A DNA stretch of 64,000 nt from JAPLJU01 sp964547985 (GTDB taxonomy: Bacteria > Desulfobacterota > Syntrophia > Syntrophales > UBA2192): the NCBI GenBank assembly GCA_964547985.1, contig CAZJPV010000006.1, forward strand, positions 1-64,000, given 5' to 3'. Position numbers and translations under genes: made by a program. Positions within the stretch are counted from its first letter, which is position 1, and each line of letters opens with the position of its first letter. Shown in pieces: positions 33,940 to 42,792 of the stretch. The notes under the pieces are model-generated. The model worked only from the letters and a program-made list of their open reading frames with translations. It made no database searches and was not told where the DNA came from.

Positions 33940-34887
33940 ATGAGTGACCAGCCTGGCAGAAACGGGAAGATCGCCTTCGTGGTCAATCCCGAATCACGAG
34001 GGGGGGCAACCCGAAAGAGATGGCCCCGGATACAGGAAATGGCGCAGGAGCGCCTCGGTCCCATCGAGAGTTACCTCACGACAGCACCGGGCGATGCCAC
34101 GGGAATAACCAGGCGGTGCCTCGGGGAAGGCACAAACCTTATGGTCTGCGTAGGGGGAGACGGGACCCTCAATGAGGTTGTCAATGGTTTCATGCAGAAG
34201 GACGGGCCCGTGCGGCAGCGGGCGCTGCTGGGTTACATCCCCGTTGGCACGGGCTGTGACTTCGCACGATCCGTCTCTATTCCGCGTGATTCCGCCGGGG
34301 CCCTCGATGTCATCACCAGGGGGAAGACTCGCCTTATTGATCTCGGGCGTCTCACCTACACCGATAGCCGGGGTCAACGGGTGGTGCGCTACTTTGACAA
34401 TGCCGTGAGCATCGGCATCGGCGGTGCTGTTGTTGCCCGCGTGCGGGATTATGCCCGGTTTTTCGGACCCTACACCGCCTATTTTTTCTCTCTCCTTTCA
34501 TGCATCTTTCTGGAGGGGAAAAAACAGGTCCGGTTGAGAGTCGATGACGGTGCCGAAGCGATCTTCAGGGCATGGCATATCGTTACAGCCAATGGCCAGT
34601 TTCAGGGGCATGCCCTCCAGGTCGCGCCGAATGCCTCAATCGATGACGGGCTTTTAGATGTACTGGTCTTCGGGGATATCCGCCTTATCGACGTCTTCCG
34701 GCATTTGCCGAAACTCTACAGCGGGAAAACCGAATCCATCAAAGAGATGATACGCACGCGGGGCAGGAAGATCAGCGCAAGCTCGGAGGAGCCTGTCCTC
34801 GTAGAGGCCGACGGGGAACTCATTTGCAGACTTCCCGTCGAAATCGATATCGTTCCGGGGGCCCTGCGGATGCTCACCGGGCTCTAA
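33940..34887 (+). CDS. Diacylglycerol kinase-family lipid kinase
   Basis: Encodes 315 aa. The DAGK catalytic domain has KIAFVVNPESRGG, VCVGGDGTLNEVVNGF (the GGDGT nucleotide motif) and GYIPVGTGCDFARS. The C-terminal part has the YegS/BmrU-like strand pattern with GLLDVLVFGD and a late EADGE. It probably phosphorylates a lipid such as diacylglycerol or undecaprenol; the true substrate is unknown. It starts 35 nt after the hydrolase gene, so the pair may act on the same lipid pool. Confidence 0.9.
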   Translation: MSDQPGRNGKIAFVVNPESRGGATRKRWPRIQEMAQERLGPIESYLTTAPGDATGITRRCLGEGTNLMVCVGGDGTLNEVVNGFMQKDGPVRQRALLGYIPVGTGCDFARSVSIPRDSAGALDVITRGKTRLIDLGRLTYTDSRGQRVVRYFDNAVSIGIGGAVVARVRDYARFFGPYTAYFFSLLSCIFLEGKKQVRLRVDDGAEAIFRAWHIVTANGQFQGHALQVAPNASIDDGLLDVLVFGDIRLIDVFRHLPKLYSGKTESIKEMIRTRGRKISASSEEPVLVEADGELICRLPVEIDIVPGALRMLTGL

Positions 34888-34994
34888 AGGGTGAAAGGCT
34901 GCACGAGGCATGCTCCCCGGTATCCGATGGATCATCAGGGTCGAGGCGGGCGAAGCGAACATCAGAACATCAGCAGGAGAAAGGAGGAATCGAT

Positions 34995-35279
34995 ATGGCG
35001 AAGTATTTCATGTTCGGCAAGTACTCATCCGAGGCGGTGAAGGGGATCAGCGCCAAGCGGACGGACAAAGTGGTCGACATCATCAAAAAATTCGGCGGGA
35101 AGGTCGAAGGGATGTATGCCCTCATCGGCGAGAAGGATCTCGTCTTCATTGTGGACCTGCCGGGTAATGATGAGTTGATCCAGGTCTCCGTCGCCCTGAA
35201 CAAACTGACGGGGATCGGTTTCACCTCGGCGCCCGCCATCACCGTAGATCAGTTTGACCGGCTGATGAAGAAGGTGTGA
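34995..35279 (+). CDS. GYD-domain protein
   Basis: Encodes 94 aa. The ferredoxin-like small domain reads MAKYFMFGKYSSEAVKGIS, FGGKVEGMYALIGEKDLVF and LPGNDELIQVSVALNKLTG, the pattern of the GYD family. No enzyme function is established for it. AAGGAGG at 34981-34987 sets the start at 34995; the frame is open further upstream without meaning. A terminator follows. Confidence 0.88.
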   Translation: MAKYFMFGKYSSEAVKGISAKRTDKVVDIIKKFGGKVEGMYALIGEKDLVFIVDLPGNDELIQVSVALNKLTGIGFTSAPAITVDQFDRLMKKV

Positions 35280-35302
35280 ATCGACGAAAAGATAACGGGG
35301 GA

Positions 35303-35336
35303 GGGGTTGTCTGATGGGTCTGACAACCCCCTTCTT
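35303..35336 (+). terminator. Rho-independent terminator after the GYD gene
   Basis: GGGGTTGTC (35303-35311) pairs perfectly with GACAACCCC (35322-35330) across a 10-nt loop, followed by CTTCTT. Confidence 0.75.
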
Positions 35337-35508
35337 CGTCCATGGATATCCCGGGTGGTTCATCTCCTCTTTCGTAAAGACATGAACTCGCTCCTTCAAT
35401 TTGTGATAGAATAAAACTCGATAACTGCTTTTTCCGCGTGGAGTCGACCAGGCGCACGGAGGGCCTCTCAGAATGGGAAAAAGCCGGCGCCGGATGAGGA
35501 GGAAGGCA

Positions 35509-36174
35509 ATGGAACTGGAAGCTGCCGTGAGAGGAAGGCGAAGTATCCGGAAGTTCAGGGCGGATAAAATCCTGAAGAATGTCATCGAGGAAATCCTGGA
35601 GGCGGCGCGCTGGGCCCCGTCCTGGGGCAACACGCAGGCCTGGGAATTTTACGTGATGACCGGGAAGCCGCTCGAGGTGTTCCGGAAACACAACTTCGAG
35701 AAGCTGGTTGCGGGCGAGCCGTTCAGACTGGATGTCCCCATGCCCGAGATCTGGCCGGAACACATGAAAAAGAGATACGGGGAACTCGGCAGGATTATCC
35801 TGGCAACCCTGGGCGTCAAGCGTGAGGACAAGGAGGGGCGTAACCGGTTCTACAGCGAGATGGCCCTTCTCTTCGGGGCCCCGTGTCTTGTCGTCGCCTG
35901 TGTTCCCAAGGACACACGGGTCGAGTACGCCATGCTCGACGTCGGCCTCATCACGCAAACGATATGCCTCGTTGCCCATGGGAAAGGGGTAGGCACATGC
36001 ATCATGGCTTCTGCCGTCGGCTACCCGGATATCCTGCGCAAGATTGCACTCATCCCGGAAAACCGAAGGGTCATCGTATCCATTGCCATGGGCTACCCCG
36101 AGAACGACGATCCCATCAACCACTTCGAAAGACCACGGGCGGGGCTCTCCGAATTCGTGCGGTGGATCGAATAA
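35509..36174 (+). CDS. Nitroreductase-family protein
   Basis: Encodes 221 aa. It begins with RGRRSIRKFRADKI, the FMN phosphate-binding Arg/Ser/Arg block, followed by AARWAPSWGNTQAWEFYV. The C-terminal part has GLITQTICLVAHGKGVGTCI and SIAMGYPENDDPINHFERPR, both typical of FMN nitroreductases. It would reduce nitro or quinone-like compounds with NAD(P)H. AGGAGG lies 6 nt before the ATG at 35509. Upstream ATGs at 35473 and 35494 are in frame but less well placed. The sigma-factor gene begins 17 nt downstream. Confidence 0.9.
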   Translation: MELEAAVRGRRSIRKFRADKILKNVIEEILEAARWAPSWGNTQAWEFYVMTGKPLEVFRKHNFEKLVAGEPFRLDVPMPEIWPEHMKKRYGELGRIILATLGVKREDKEGRNRFYSEMALLFGAPCLVVACVPKDTRVEYAMLDVGLITQTICLVAHGKGVGTCIMASAVGYPDILRKIALIPENRRVIVSIAMGYPENDDPINHFERPRAGLSEFVRWIE

Positions 36175-36191
36175 AAGGACCGCGGGAAATT

Positions 36192-37292
36192 ATGACGGAT
36201 AAGAAAAAGAAAGAAACCCGGCAACCATTAGAAGAAATGACACCTGAGGTTCAGGCCCTGATCGATCTGGGTCGTAAGCAGGGGTATGTGACCTACGATG
36301 ATATCCTCGTAAAGTTTCCCGACGCCGAGCAAATTCTGGATCAGGTGGACGAGCTCTACGAAGTTCTCTCCGCCCAGGGCATTGAGATCGTCGAGGCACC
36401 CTTGGACGTCGCGCCGGGAGAGGCGGCCCCGGAGGTGGAGACTCCCGCTCCGGCCGTGGAGGTTTCCGTCGATGATCCCGTCCGCAGGTACCTGAATCAG
36501 ATCGGCGAAATGCCGATCCTCACGCGGGAGCAGGAGGTGGAACTCGCCCAAAAAATAGAGCGGGCAGACGAACAGGCGAAGAAGAAGATGGTCGAAGCGA
36601 ACCTGAGGCTCGTTGTCTCTGTGGCCCGCAGGTATCAGGGCAGAGGCATGCCGCTTCCGGACCTGATCCAGGCCGGGAATCTCGGCCTGATAAGGGCTGT
36701 CGAGCATTTCGACTGGCGAAGGGGCTACAAGTTCAGCACCTACGCGACCTGGTGGATCCGGCAGGCGATCCTGCGGGCACTCGATGACACCGCCCGGACG
36801 ATCCGTCTGCCCGTTCACATGAAGGAGGCCCTCAGCAAACTGGTGCGGGCCTCGAGGAAGCTCCGCCAGGAACTGGGCCGGGAGCCAACGACGGAGGAAG
36901 TGGCGTCGGAGATGAATCTGCCCGTGGAGCGGGTTCGGGAGATGCATGACATCACACGCAGACCCATTTCGCTGGACATCCCCGTCGGCGCTGAAGGCGA
37001 GACCCGGCTGGGCGATTTCATCGAAGACCAGAGGGGCCCGGAGCCCGTGGAGACCATCTCGGCCGAAGACCTGAGGGCACAGCTTCAGGACATCCTGGAG
37101 ACGCTCTCGCCGCGGGAGCGGGAAGTCTTGACCCTTCGATTCGGTTTGGAGGACGGCCGGCCCCATACGCTCGAGGAAGTCGGGCAGAAGTTCGGGGTGA
37201 CACGGGAGCGCATTCGCCAGATAGAGTCCAAGGCGTTGAGGAAGCTTCGCCATCCCATTCGCAAAAAACTCCTGGAAGACTTTCTGGATTAG
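36192..37292 (+). CDS. Sigma70-family RNA polymerase sigma factor (RpoD-like, short)
   Basis: Encodes 366 aa. Region 1.1 is present (about 16-65, LIDLGRKQGYVTYDDI). Region 1.2 begins DPVRRYLNQIGEMPILTREQ (about 97). Region 2 has the -10 melting helix GYKFSTYATWWIRQAI, identical in type to primary sigma factors. Region 3 follows, and region 4 ends with TLEEVGQKFGVTRERIRQIE. The large non-conserved insert of proteobacterial RpoD is missing, so the length resembles SigA of Gram-positives. It may be the housekeeping factor or a group 2 paralogue; the usual dnaG neighbour is absent and polX follows instead. Confidence 0.92.
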   Translation: MTDKKKKETRQPLEEMTPEVQALIDLGRKQGYVTYDDILVKFPDAEQILDQVDELYEVLSAQGIEIVEAPLDVAPGEAAPEVETPAPAVEVSVDDPVRRYLNQIGEMPILTREQEVELAQKIERADEQAKKKMVEANLRLVVSVARRYQGRGMPLPDLIQAGNLGLIRAVEHFDWRRGYKFSTYATWWIRQAILRALDDTARTIRLPVHMKEALSKLVRASRKLRQELGREPTTEEVASEMNLPVERVREMHDITRRPISLDIPVGAEGETRLGDFIEDQRGPEPVETISAEDLRAQLQDILETLSPREREVLTLRFGLEDGRPHTLEEVGQKFGVTRERIRQIESKALRKLRHPIRKKLLEDFLD

Positions 37293-37355
37293 TCCCTTCC
37301 CCCGAGTGGTGTCATTTCTCACCTGTCGTTACGGAGACAGGCCCGGAAGCTCCCC

Positions 37356-39080
37356 ATGAAGAATCAGAATCTGGCCAAAATGTTCTACGAGATTGCCGAG
37401 TACCTCGAGATGGACGGGGTGCCCTTCGAACCTTACGCGTACCAGAAGGCGGCCACGACCCTCGAGGCCATGAAGGAGGACGTTGAGGACCTTTATCAAA
37501 AGGGCGGTGTCAAGGCGCTGAAGGCGCTACCCGGGGTCGGTGAGGCGATCGCTAAGAAAATAGAAGAATATTTGACGACGGGCAAGCTCAGGTACTACGA
37601 GGAATTTAAAGAGAAGATACCCATCGATCTCGACGAGATCATCCGGGTGGAAGGCATGGGGCCCAGGCGGGCCAAGGTCCTCTTCGAGAAACTGGGTGTC
37701 AAGAACCTGAAGGAGCTGGAAGAGGTTGCAAGGGGCGGCAAGATCGCGCCCCTTTCCGGGTTCGGGGAAAAGACGGAAAAAAATATCCTCGAGGCCATCG
37801 AGTTTCTGAAGCGGAGCAAGGGGAGATGGCTTCTTGGCGATCTCCTGCCGGTTGCCGAGGTGGTCCTGGAGAAACTTCGCAAGGTTAAAGGGGTCGAACG
37901 CGCCGATATGGCGGGGTCGCTGAGGCGCATGAAGGAAACGGTCGGCGATGTGGATTTTCTCGTCATCTCCAGGGAGCCGGAAAGGGTGATGGATGTGTTC
38001 GTGTCCATGCCCGGTGTGGAAAAAATCTGGGGAAAGGGGAAGACCAAGTCCTCCGTGCGGATGGAAGCAGGATTCGATATGGACGTCCGTGTCATCGCGC
38101 CGGAGAGCTACGGCGCGGCCCTGCAGTATTTCACGGGTTCCAAGGAGCACAACATCACCTTGAGGAAGATCGCTATCGACAGAGGGTTCAAGCTCAGTGA
38201 ATATGGTCTCTTCAAGGGATCGAAGAACATTGCCGCGAAGACGGAGGAGGAGATCTACCGGCGGCTGGGTCTTCAATGGATCCCGCCGGAGATGCGGGAA
38301 GACCGCGGGGAGATCGGACTGGCCGAAGAGGGGAAACTGCCCGATCTGGTCTCGCAGGAGGACATCCGGGGAGACCTGCACGTCCACAGTGACTGGGACG
38401 GAGGGAGCAACTCCATAGAGAAAATCGCTGAGACGGCGCGGGAGATGGGCTATCAATATGTCGGGATTTCCGATCATACAAAGTTCCTGAAGATCGAGCG
38501 CGGCCTCGACGAGAAAAAAATCCGCGAGCGAAACAGGGAAATCGAACGTCTGAACGAAAAGCGACAGAAAACCGGCCTGCGGTTTCGGATCCTCAAGGGG
38601 TGTGAGGCCAACATCATGAATGACGGCTCGATCGACATCGAAGACGAGGTCCTGGCAGAACTCGATTTTGTTATTGCGGGCATCCACTCTCAGTTCAAGA
38701 TGACGCGGACCGAGATGACAGAGCGGATTATCCGGGCGCTCAAGAATCCCCATGTGGATATTTTATCCCATCCCACGGGCCGGATCCTCAAGCGTCGTGA
38801 CGAGTACGAAACGGACTTTGATCGTCTCCTGAAGGTCGCCCGGGAGACGGGGAAGGTTCTGGAAATCAATGCCTACCCGGAGAGGCTGGATTTGAACGAT
38901 GTAAACATCATGAAGGCTGTCAGGGCCGGTGTCCGAATGGTTGTCAACACGGACGCCCACCACGTCGATCAGCTTGTCATGATGAGGTACGGCGTGGCCC
39001 AGGTCAGGCGGGGCTGGGCGGAGAAAAAGGACATCATCAACACCTGGCCGGTGGAGGGGCTTTTAAAGGGCATGAAATAG
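37356..39080 (+). CDS. polX: DNA polymerase/3'-5' exonuclease PolX
   Basis: Encodes 574 aa, the normal size. The N-terminal Pol X part (1 to about 315) has helix-hairpin-helix motifs (LKALPGVGEAIAKKI, IRVEGMGPRRAKVLFEKLG) and the palm motif AGSLRRMKETVGDVDFLV with the catalytic Asp pair. The C-terminal PHP domain (about 340-574) starts GDLHVHSDWDGGSNS and has ISDHTKF, KGCEANI, IAGIHSQF and VNTDAHH metal ligands. It fills short gaps in base-excision or end repair. It follows the sigma factor by 63 nt. Confidence 0.95.
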   Translation: MKNQNLAKMFYEIAEYLEMDGVPFEPYAYQKAATTLEAMKEDVEDLYQKGGVKALKALPGVGEAIAKKIEEYLTTGKLRYYEEFKEKIPIDLDEIIRVEGMGPRRAKVLFEKLGVKNLKELEEVARGGKIAPLSGFGEKTEKNILEAIEFLKRSKGRWLLGDLLPVAEVVLEKLRKVKGVERADMAGSLRRMKETVGDVDFLVISREPERVMDVFVSMPGVEKIWGKGKTKSSVRMEAGFDMDVRVIAPESYGAALQYFTGSKEHNITLRKIAIDRGFKLSEYGLFKGSKNIAAKTEEEIYRRLGLQWIPPEMREDRGEIGLAEEGKLPDLVSQEDIRGDLHVHSDWDGGSNSIEKIAETAREMGYQYVGISDHTKFLKIERGLDEKKIRERNREIERLNEKRQKTGLRFRILKGCEANIMNDGSIDIEDEVLAELDFVIAGIHSQFKMTRTEMTERIIRALKNPHVDILSHPTGRILKRRDEYETDFDRLLKVARETGKVLEINAYPERLDLNDVNIMKAVRAGVRMVVNTDAHHVDQLVMMRYGVAQVRRGWAEKKDIINTWPVEGLLKGMK

Positions 39081-39202
39081 GTGAATGCCGGTTGAGGCGG
39101 TCCCGCCACAGGACACATGAACTCCATGGAGATAGTTGACAAAGGAGATGACGATCTCAGGCAGGAAGCACTTCTAAAGAATTTTTGCGGAGGGGACTCG
39201 TT

Positions 39203-39937
39203 ATGAAAAATATCCTCATCCCAGCGTTTCTCGCTGCGGGCTTGTTTCTGACCCCGCAGGCACAGGCTGTATCCTTTCATGACATACTGAAGGGTGTCCA
39301 GATCCCGGCCGGATCATCCCGGGATGACGGCACCACCGTATCGGGCCTCAAGGAAGCGCTTTCCGTGGGGACAGACAGGGCTGTGAAGTCTGTTTCAAAG
39401 ATGGATGGTTATTTCAAGGATCAGGCCATCAAGATTCTCATGCCCGAAAAAATACAGAAGGCGGCGGACGTCCTGAAGATGGCGGGCTACTCGAGGGAAG
39501 TGGACGACTTCGTCCTCAGTATGAACAGGGCGGCAGAGAAGGCGGCGCCCGAGGCCGCGGCCATTTTTGTCGACGCCATCAAGCAGATGTCCTTTGAGGA
39601 TGCCGGGAAGATTCTGAACGGAGAGAATACCGCCGCGACGGAATATTTCAAGACCAAGACGTCCCCCCGGCTTTTGGAGAGATTCAAACCCATCGTCTCC
39701 ACGAGTATGAACGAGGTGGGTGTAACACGCTCCTACAAGGCCATGACGGAGAAGTACACATCCGCGGCCCCCTTCATGAAAATGGAATCCCTGGACCTGG
39801 ACCGGTATGTAACGAACAAGGCTCTCGAGGGGCTTTTTTTCAAGCTGGGGCAGGAGGAAATGTCGATCCGGACGAACCCGGCCGCCCGGACGACGGAACT
39901 CCTCCGGAAGGTTTTCGGGCAGTCATCGGCTCTCTGA
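39203..39937 (+). CDS. DUF4197-family exported protein
   Basis: Encodes 244 aa. The signal peptide KNILIPAFLAAGLFLTPQAQA precedes a helical mature protein. The DUF4197 pattern is clear: VSGLKEALSVGTDRAVKSVS, YFKDQAIKILMPE, and near the end TNKALEGLFFKLGQEE with IRTNPAARTTELLRKVFG. The function is unknown. GGAGGGG stands 7 nt before the ATG at 39203. It is likely monocistronic or the end of the polX transcript. Confidence 0.92.
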   Translation: MKNILIPAFLAAGLFLTPQAQAVSFHDILKGVQIPAGSSRDDGTTVSGLKEALSVGTDRAVKSVSKMDGYFKDQAIKILMPEKIQKAADVLKMAGYSREVDDFVLSMNRAAEKAAPEAAAIFVDAIKQMSFEDAGKILNGENTAATEYFKTKTSPRLLERFKPIVSTSMNEVGVTRSYKAMTEKYTSAAPFMKMESLDLDRYVTNKALEGLFFKLGQEEMSIRTNPAARTTELLRKVFGQSSAL

Positions 39938-39999
39938 GGGAGGATCGGGGGAGTTGCCGGTAAGTCCATATAGGTTTTTCGGGACATGGAGAAGAATCT

Positions 40000-40920
40000 G
40001 TGAAGCCACCCATAAAATCGGTCTGTATCATCGGGGCCGGGGCCGTCGGGGCGGCCTATGCCGGCTTGCTGTTCGAAATGGATAAAAACAGCGTGGCCTT
40101 CATCGCGGCGGGCGAGCGGGGCGAGCGGCTGAGGAATCAAGGCGTCATCGTCAATGGCAGGCATTACCTCATTCCGGTTTTTCACCCGGAAGAGATTTCA
40201 AGTCCTGCCGATCTTGTCATTGTGGCTGTCAAGCATCATCACCTCGACCAGGCGATCGGGGAGATGAGAAAAGCGGTCGGCGACGAGACAACCATTATCT
40301 CTGTCATGAACGGTATCGACAGCGAAGAGAGGATCGGCTCCGTTTACGGAATGGAAAAGGTCCTCTATGCGATCAACGTGGGCATCGACGCCCTGCGGGA
40401 GGGAAACCGGGTGACTTACAGGAGTCAGGGCAGGCTGTTGCTCGGCGAGGCCGGAAATCCGTTCTGGACGGAGCGGGTGCGACGTGTGAAAGGATTTCTT
40501 GACAGGGCGGGAATCGTCTGCGAAGTGCCGGAAGACATGATCCGGACCCTCTGGTGGAAGTTCATGATCAATGTGGGAATCAACCAGGCGTCGGCTGTCC
40601 TCGGCGGTTCCTATGGCGTTTTTCAGACTGACCAACAGGCGAGGGAACTCATGGCATCGGCCATGCGAGAGGTCATCCAACTCGCTGCGGAGGCCGGGGT
40701 TCACCTGGCCGACGAGGATGTCAGTAAATGGCATGCCGTCCTCGATTCCCTCAATCCCTCGGGGAAAACCTCGATGCTCCAGGATGTCGAGGCGGGGCGA
40801 AAAACAGAGGTGGAGATGTTTGCCGGCAAGGTGATCGAACTGGGCAAGCGCTATGGTATACCCACGCCGGTAAACGAAGGACTCTTGGAGGAGATCCGGA
40901 GGCTCGAAGGATCCTCCTGA
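40000..40920 (+). CDS. 2-dehydropantoate 2-reductase (ApbA/PanE family)
   Basis: Encodes 306 aa with a GTG start. The NADP-binding motif is IIGAGAVGAAYAGLL. The C-terminal half has the catalytic lysine segment LWWKFMINVGINQASAV and the late RKTEVEMFAGKVIELGKRYG block (Glu of the active site), then IPTPVNEGL. It would reduce ketopantoate to pantoate in the CoA pathway, though paralogues act on other 2-keto acids and no other pan gene is nearby. GGAGAAGAA precedes the GTG. Confidence 0.88.
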   Translation: MKPPIKSVCIIGAGAVGAAYAGLLFEMDKNSVAFIAAGERGERLRNQGVIVNGRHYLIPVFHPEEISSPADLVIVAVKHHHLDQAIGEMRKAVGDETTIISVMNGIDSEERIGSVYGMEKVLYAINVGIDALREGNRVTYRSQGRLLLGEAGNPFWTERVRRVKGFLDRAGIVCEVPEDMIRTLWWKFMINVGINQASAVLGGSYGVFQTDQQARELMASAMREVIQLAAEAGVHLADEDVSKWHAVLDSLNPSGKTSMLQDVEAGRKTEVEMFAGKVIELGKRYGIPTPVNEGLLEEIRRLEGSS

Positions 40921-41015
40921 CGGGGTCCGTAGAGGTCATTTTCTGTCAGGGATTTCATGGACGTGCCGGTCTCGACCTGGCGACGGTTCCACGGAATCCG
41001 CGCGGGACGGCCGGA

Positions 41016-41423
41016 TCATTTCAGGATGATCTTGGGGTCCGTGATATTCGCGCCCGGGACGATGATCCGGGACTGTTCCTGGCGTTGCATTTCCTTGGCC
41101 TGCTCGACCAGGTTATCCACGAAAAGCTCCATGGTCTCGGGGAACTTCTCCAGGGCCTGCTGGAGGTTCCTGGCCTCAATGGGAAACTGGATGGGCAGAG
41201 GGCCATGCTGGGTGACAAGGGACGACTGGCCGATGAAGAGAATCTTGCGGTTTTTGTCGAACTCGCCGTTCGACTTGACAGGGATGAGCTGCCGGATGGC
41301 ACCGACTCTCATATCCGTGAAGATTTCTTCCCTGTATAAATCCTGAATGCTGATCCTGACCTTTGGCCTGTCGGTTCCGCCGGGGCCCATGGCCTGGTGG
41401 GTTTCTTTCGTTTGGTCTTCCAT
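41016..41423 (-). CDS. Hypothetical cytoplasmic protein
   Basis: Encodes 135 aa. A short acidic, Gln/Gly-rich N-terminus is followed by a domain with VRISIQDLYREEIFTDMRVG, NRKILFIGQSSLVTQHGPLP and a long C-terminal helix (RNLQQALEKFPETMELFVDN). No signal or membrane segment is seen, and I do not recognise the family. AAGGAG lies 8 nt before the ATG at 41423, and a candidate promoter stands upstream, so it is a real gene transcribed alone. Confidence 0.75.
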   Translation of the reverse strand: MEDQTKETHQAMGPGGTDRPKVRISIQDLYREEIFTDMRVGAIRQLIPVKSNGEFDKNRKILFIGQSSLVTQHGPLPIQFPIEARNLQQALEKFPETMELFVDNLVEQAKEMQRQEQSRIIVPGANITDPKIILK

Positions 41424-41471
41424 GGCCTGTCTCCTTCTTCGGGTGTGCGGGGCAGATACCATATTTCAGGA

Positions 41472-41500
41472 TATAAATACAGCCTTATCTGATTTATCAA
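41472..41500 (-). promoter_or_regulatory. Candidate promoter with adjacent inverted repeat
   Basis: On the minus strand TTGATA (41495-41500), a 17-nt spacer and TTTATA (41472-41477). A perfect CCGGGT-GTAG-ACCCGG inverted repeat (41504-41519) lies just upstream of the -35 and could be an operator or hairpin. Confidence 0.45.
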
Positions 41501-41624
41501 CGACCGGGTGTAGACCCGGATACTCCCCTGCCGGGCTTGTTTTTGTACCGGGGGTTTCCCTCCGGGGGCGCATCCCGATGGTCGTTTACAGTGAGAGATA
41601 TTCCCTGAACCGGACGGACGTGTG

Positions 41625-42110
41625 ATGAAGATCTTGCGGATCAACCCGGTACGCTGGGACGATTGGTGGAATACTTATTTTGATGAGGCTTTTCCGCTGA
41701 TTGAGGATCTGATGACCCTGCAGATTTTCGGGACCATGCTGGCGGGCGCTTTCGGATGGCCGAGGCCTTATGTCTCGGAGGTCGTCCTATCGGAGGACGA
41801 ATTGCAGAGGCTTCTGGAGTGGTGTGCCGGTGCCCTTCCGAACTGGAGCCGTGGAGGCGTCATACCCGTCGAATATGGCCTTGAGGAATATTTCGAGAAG
41901 AGAAACCTTTATATGGATGCTCGCAGGCGGTTATTCTACTGTGATGCCTGCGGCCGGCTATGGCTCCTCGAGGGAAAAATCGAATGGGTGGGTTACGCGC
42001 CATGTCGTTCCTACTGGCGTCCTCATACGGAAGCCCTCACAAAAGTGCCTGAGTCGAGGGTCGGTGACAAGGTCAGGCACCTCATGAAAGACCTGGATGA
42101 AGGGGGTTGA
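41625..42110 (+). CDS. Hypothetical protein with a CxxC pair
   Basis: Encodes 161 aa. The sequence is rich in Trp and acidic residues, with FYCDACGRLWLLEGK (CxxC) and a third cysteine in YAPCRSYWRP, which suggests a small metal-binding or zinc-ribbon-like part. A GTG at 41622 precedes the ATG by one codon. No signal peptide is seen and the function is unknown. It is divergent from the preceding minus-strand gene. Confidence 0.6.
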   Translation: MKILRINPVRWDDWWNTYFDEAFPLIEDLMTLQIFGTMLAGAFGWPRPYVSEVVLSEDELQRLLEWCAGALPNWSRGGVIPVEYGLEEYFEKRNLYMDARRRLFYCDACGRLWLLEGKIEWVGYAPCRSYWRPHTEALTKVPESRVGDKVRHLMKDLDEGG

Positions 42111-42276
42111 TAGCTGTTCGCCTGTCAATTCTCCAGGAAGCAGGCGACATTTTAACATCTCTCGATCCGGCGCAATGGGATCGGCTCCTGAGGGATGCGG
42201 ATCGCGATGTCAGGCGGCAGTCTCGCCGTCTTTTCTATCAGGGCTTTTTTGCCGACCTGAAACCTTTTGAAGCACT

Positions 42277-42423
42277 TTATTTTTCGGACATATTTTCCGG
42301 CCTAGGGGTGCTTTTTTTATTGAAGTCATTCGGGTCGAAAAAGACCAGGAATGGGATCAGGGCAATCAGCCCGGAGATAATAAACACCTGGAAGGGGGAC
42401 GCGTTTGTCAGAATCTCTATCAT
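42277..42423 (-). CDS. Small single-helix membrane protein (48 aa)
   Basis: Reads MIEILTNASPFQVFIISG, then LIALIPFLVFFDPNDFNKK and a short charged tail ending SEK. One transmembrane helix covers about residues 10-29, with a conserved-looking DPNDF turn after it. AAAGGAAGAAG ends about 5 nt before the ATG at 42423. The opposite strand holds a TTG-initiated frame over the same DNA, which looks like its shadow. The role is unknown; such small proteins often modulate a larger membrane complex. Confidence 0.6.
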   Translation of the reverse strand: MIEILTNASPFQVFIISGLIALIPFLVFFDPNDFNKKSTPRPENMSEK

Positions 42424-42792
42424 CGGACTTCTTCCTTTCATGGTAAGTATCATGCCGAACAGCCCCTCCCTTTAGAAGTCCTATCCGTCAAAAAGGATGC
42501 CAGGGTTCCCTTTGCGTCTCAAAAATTGAGTCGGAGGAAGTTTTGTTGATTCCCGTCGCTGAGGGAGGGATGAAAGAAAGGGCGTCGGGGTATCGGTTAA
42601 GCCTGTTTCCGAAATAATTTTGCGTTTTTGAGTACCGGTGAGACGATCGGTTCGCGGGTGCGGGAATGCAGGATGGCCTTTCGATAAGGGGCCCTGTCCC
42701 GGCATCAGCAATGAAAGGCTATGGTCAACTTTTCACATCGGCCTTTGCCGGGACGGGAATGATCTCACGAGAAACATGCAACGACAGGTGAA
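42424..42792. other. Intergenic stretch without a recognised gene
   Basis: Lies between the small membrane protein and the 3' end of the MaoC gene. Short frames on both strands lack ribosome sites. No strong terminator for the MaoC gene was found. Confidence 0.35.

Noticed and set aside
42107..42475. 122-codon TTG-started + strand frame after the CxxC protein
   Set aside because: It overlaps the preceding stop as TTGA behind AGGGGG, so coupling is conceivable. But its second half lies opposite the better supported 48-aa membrane protein and its content looks random.
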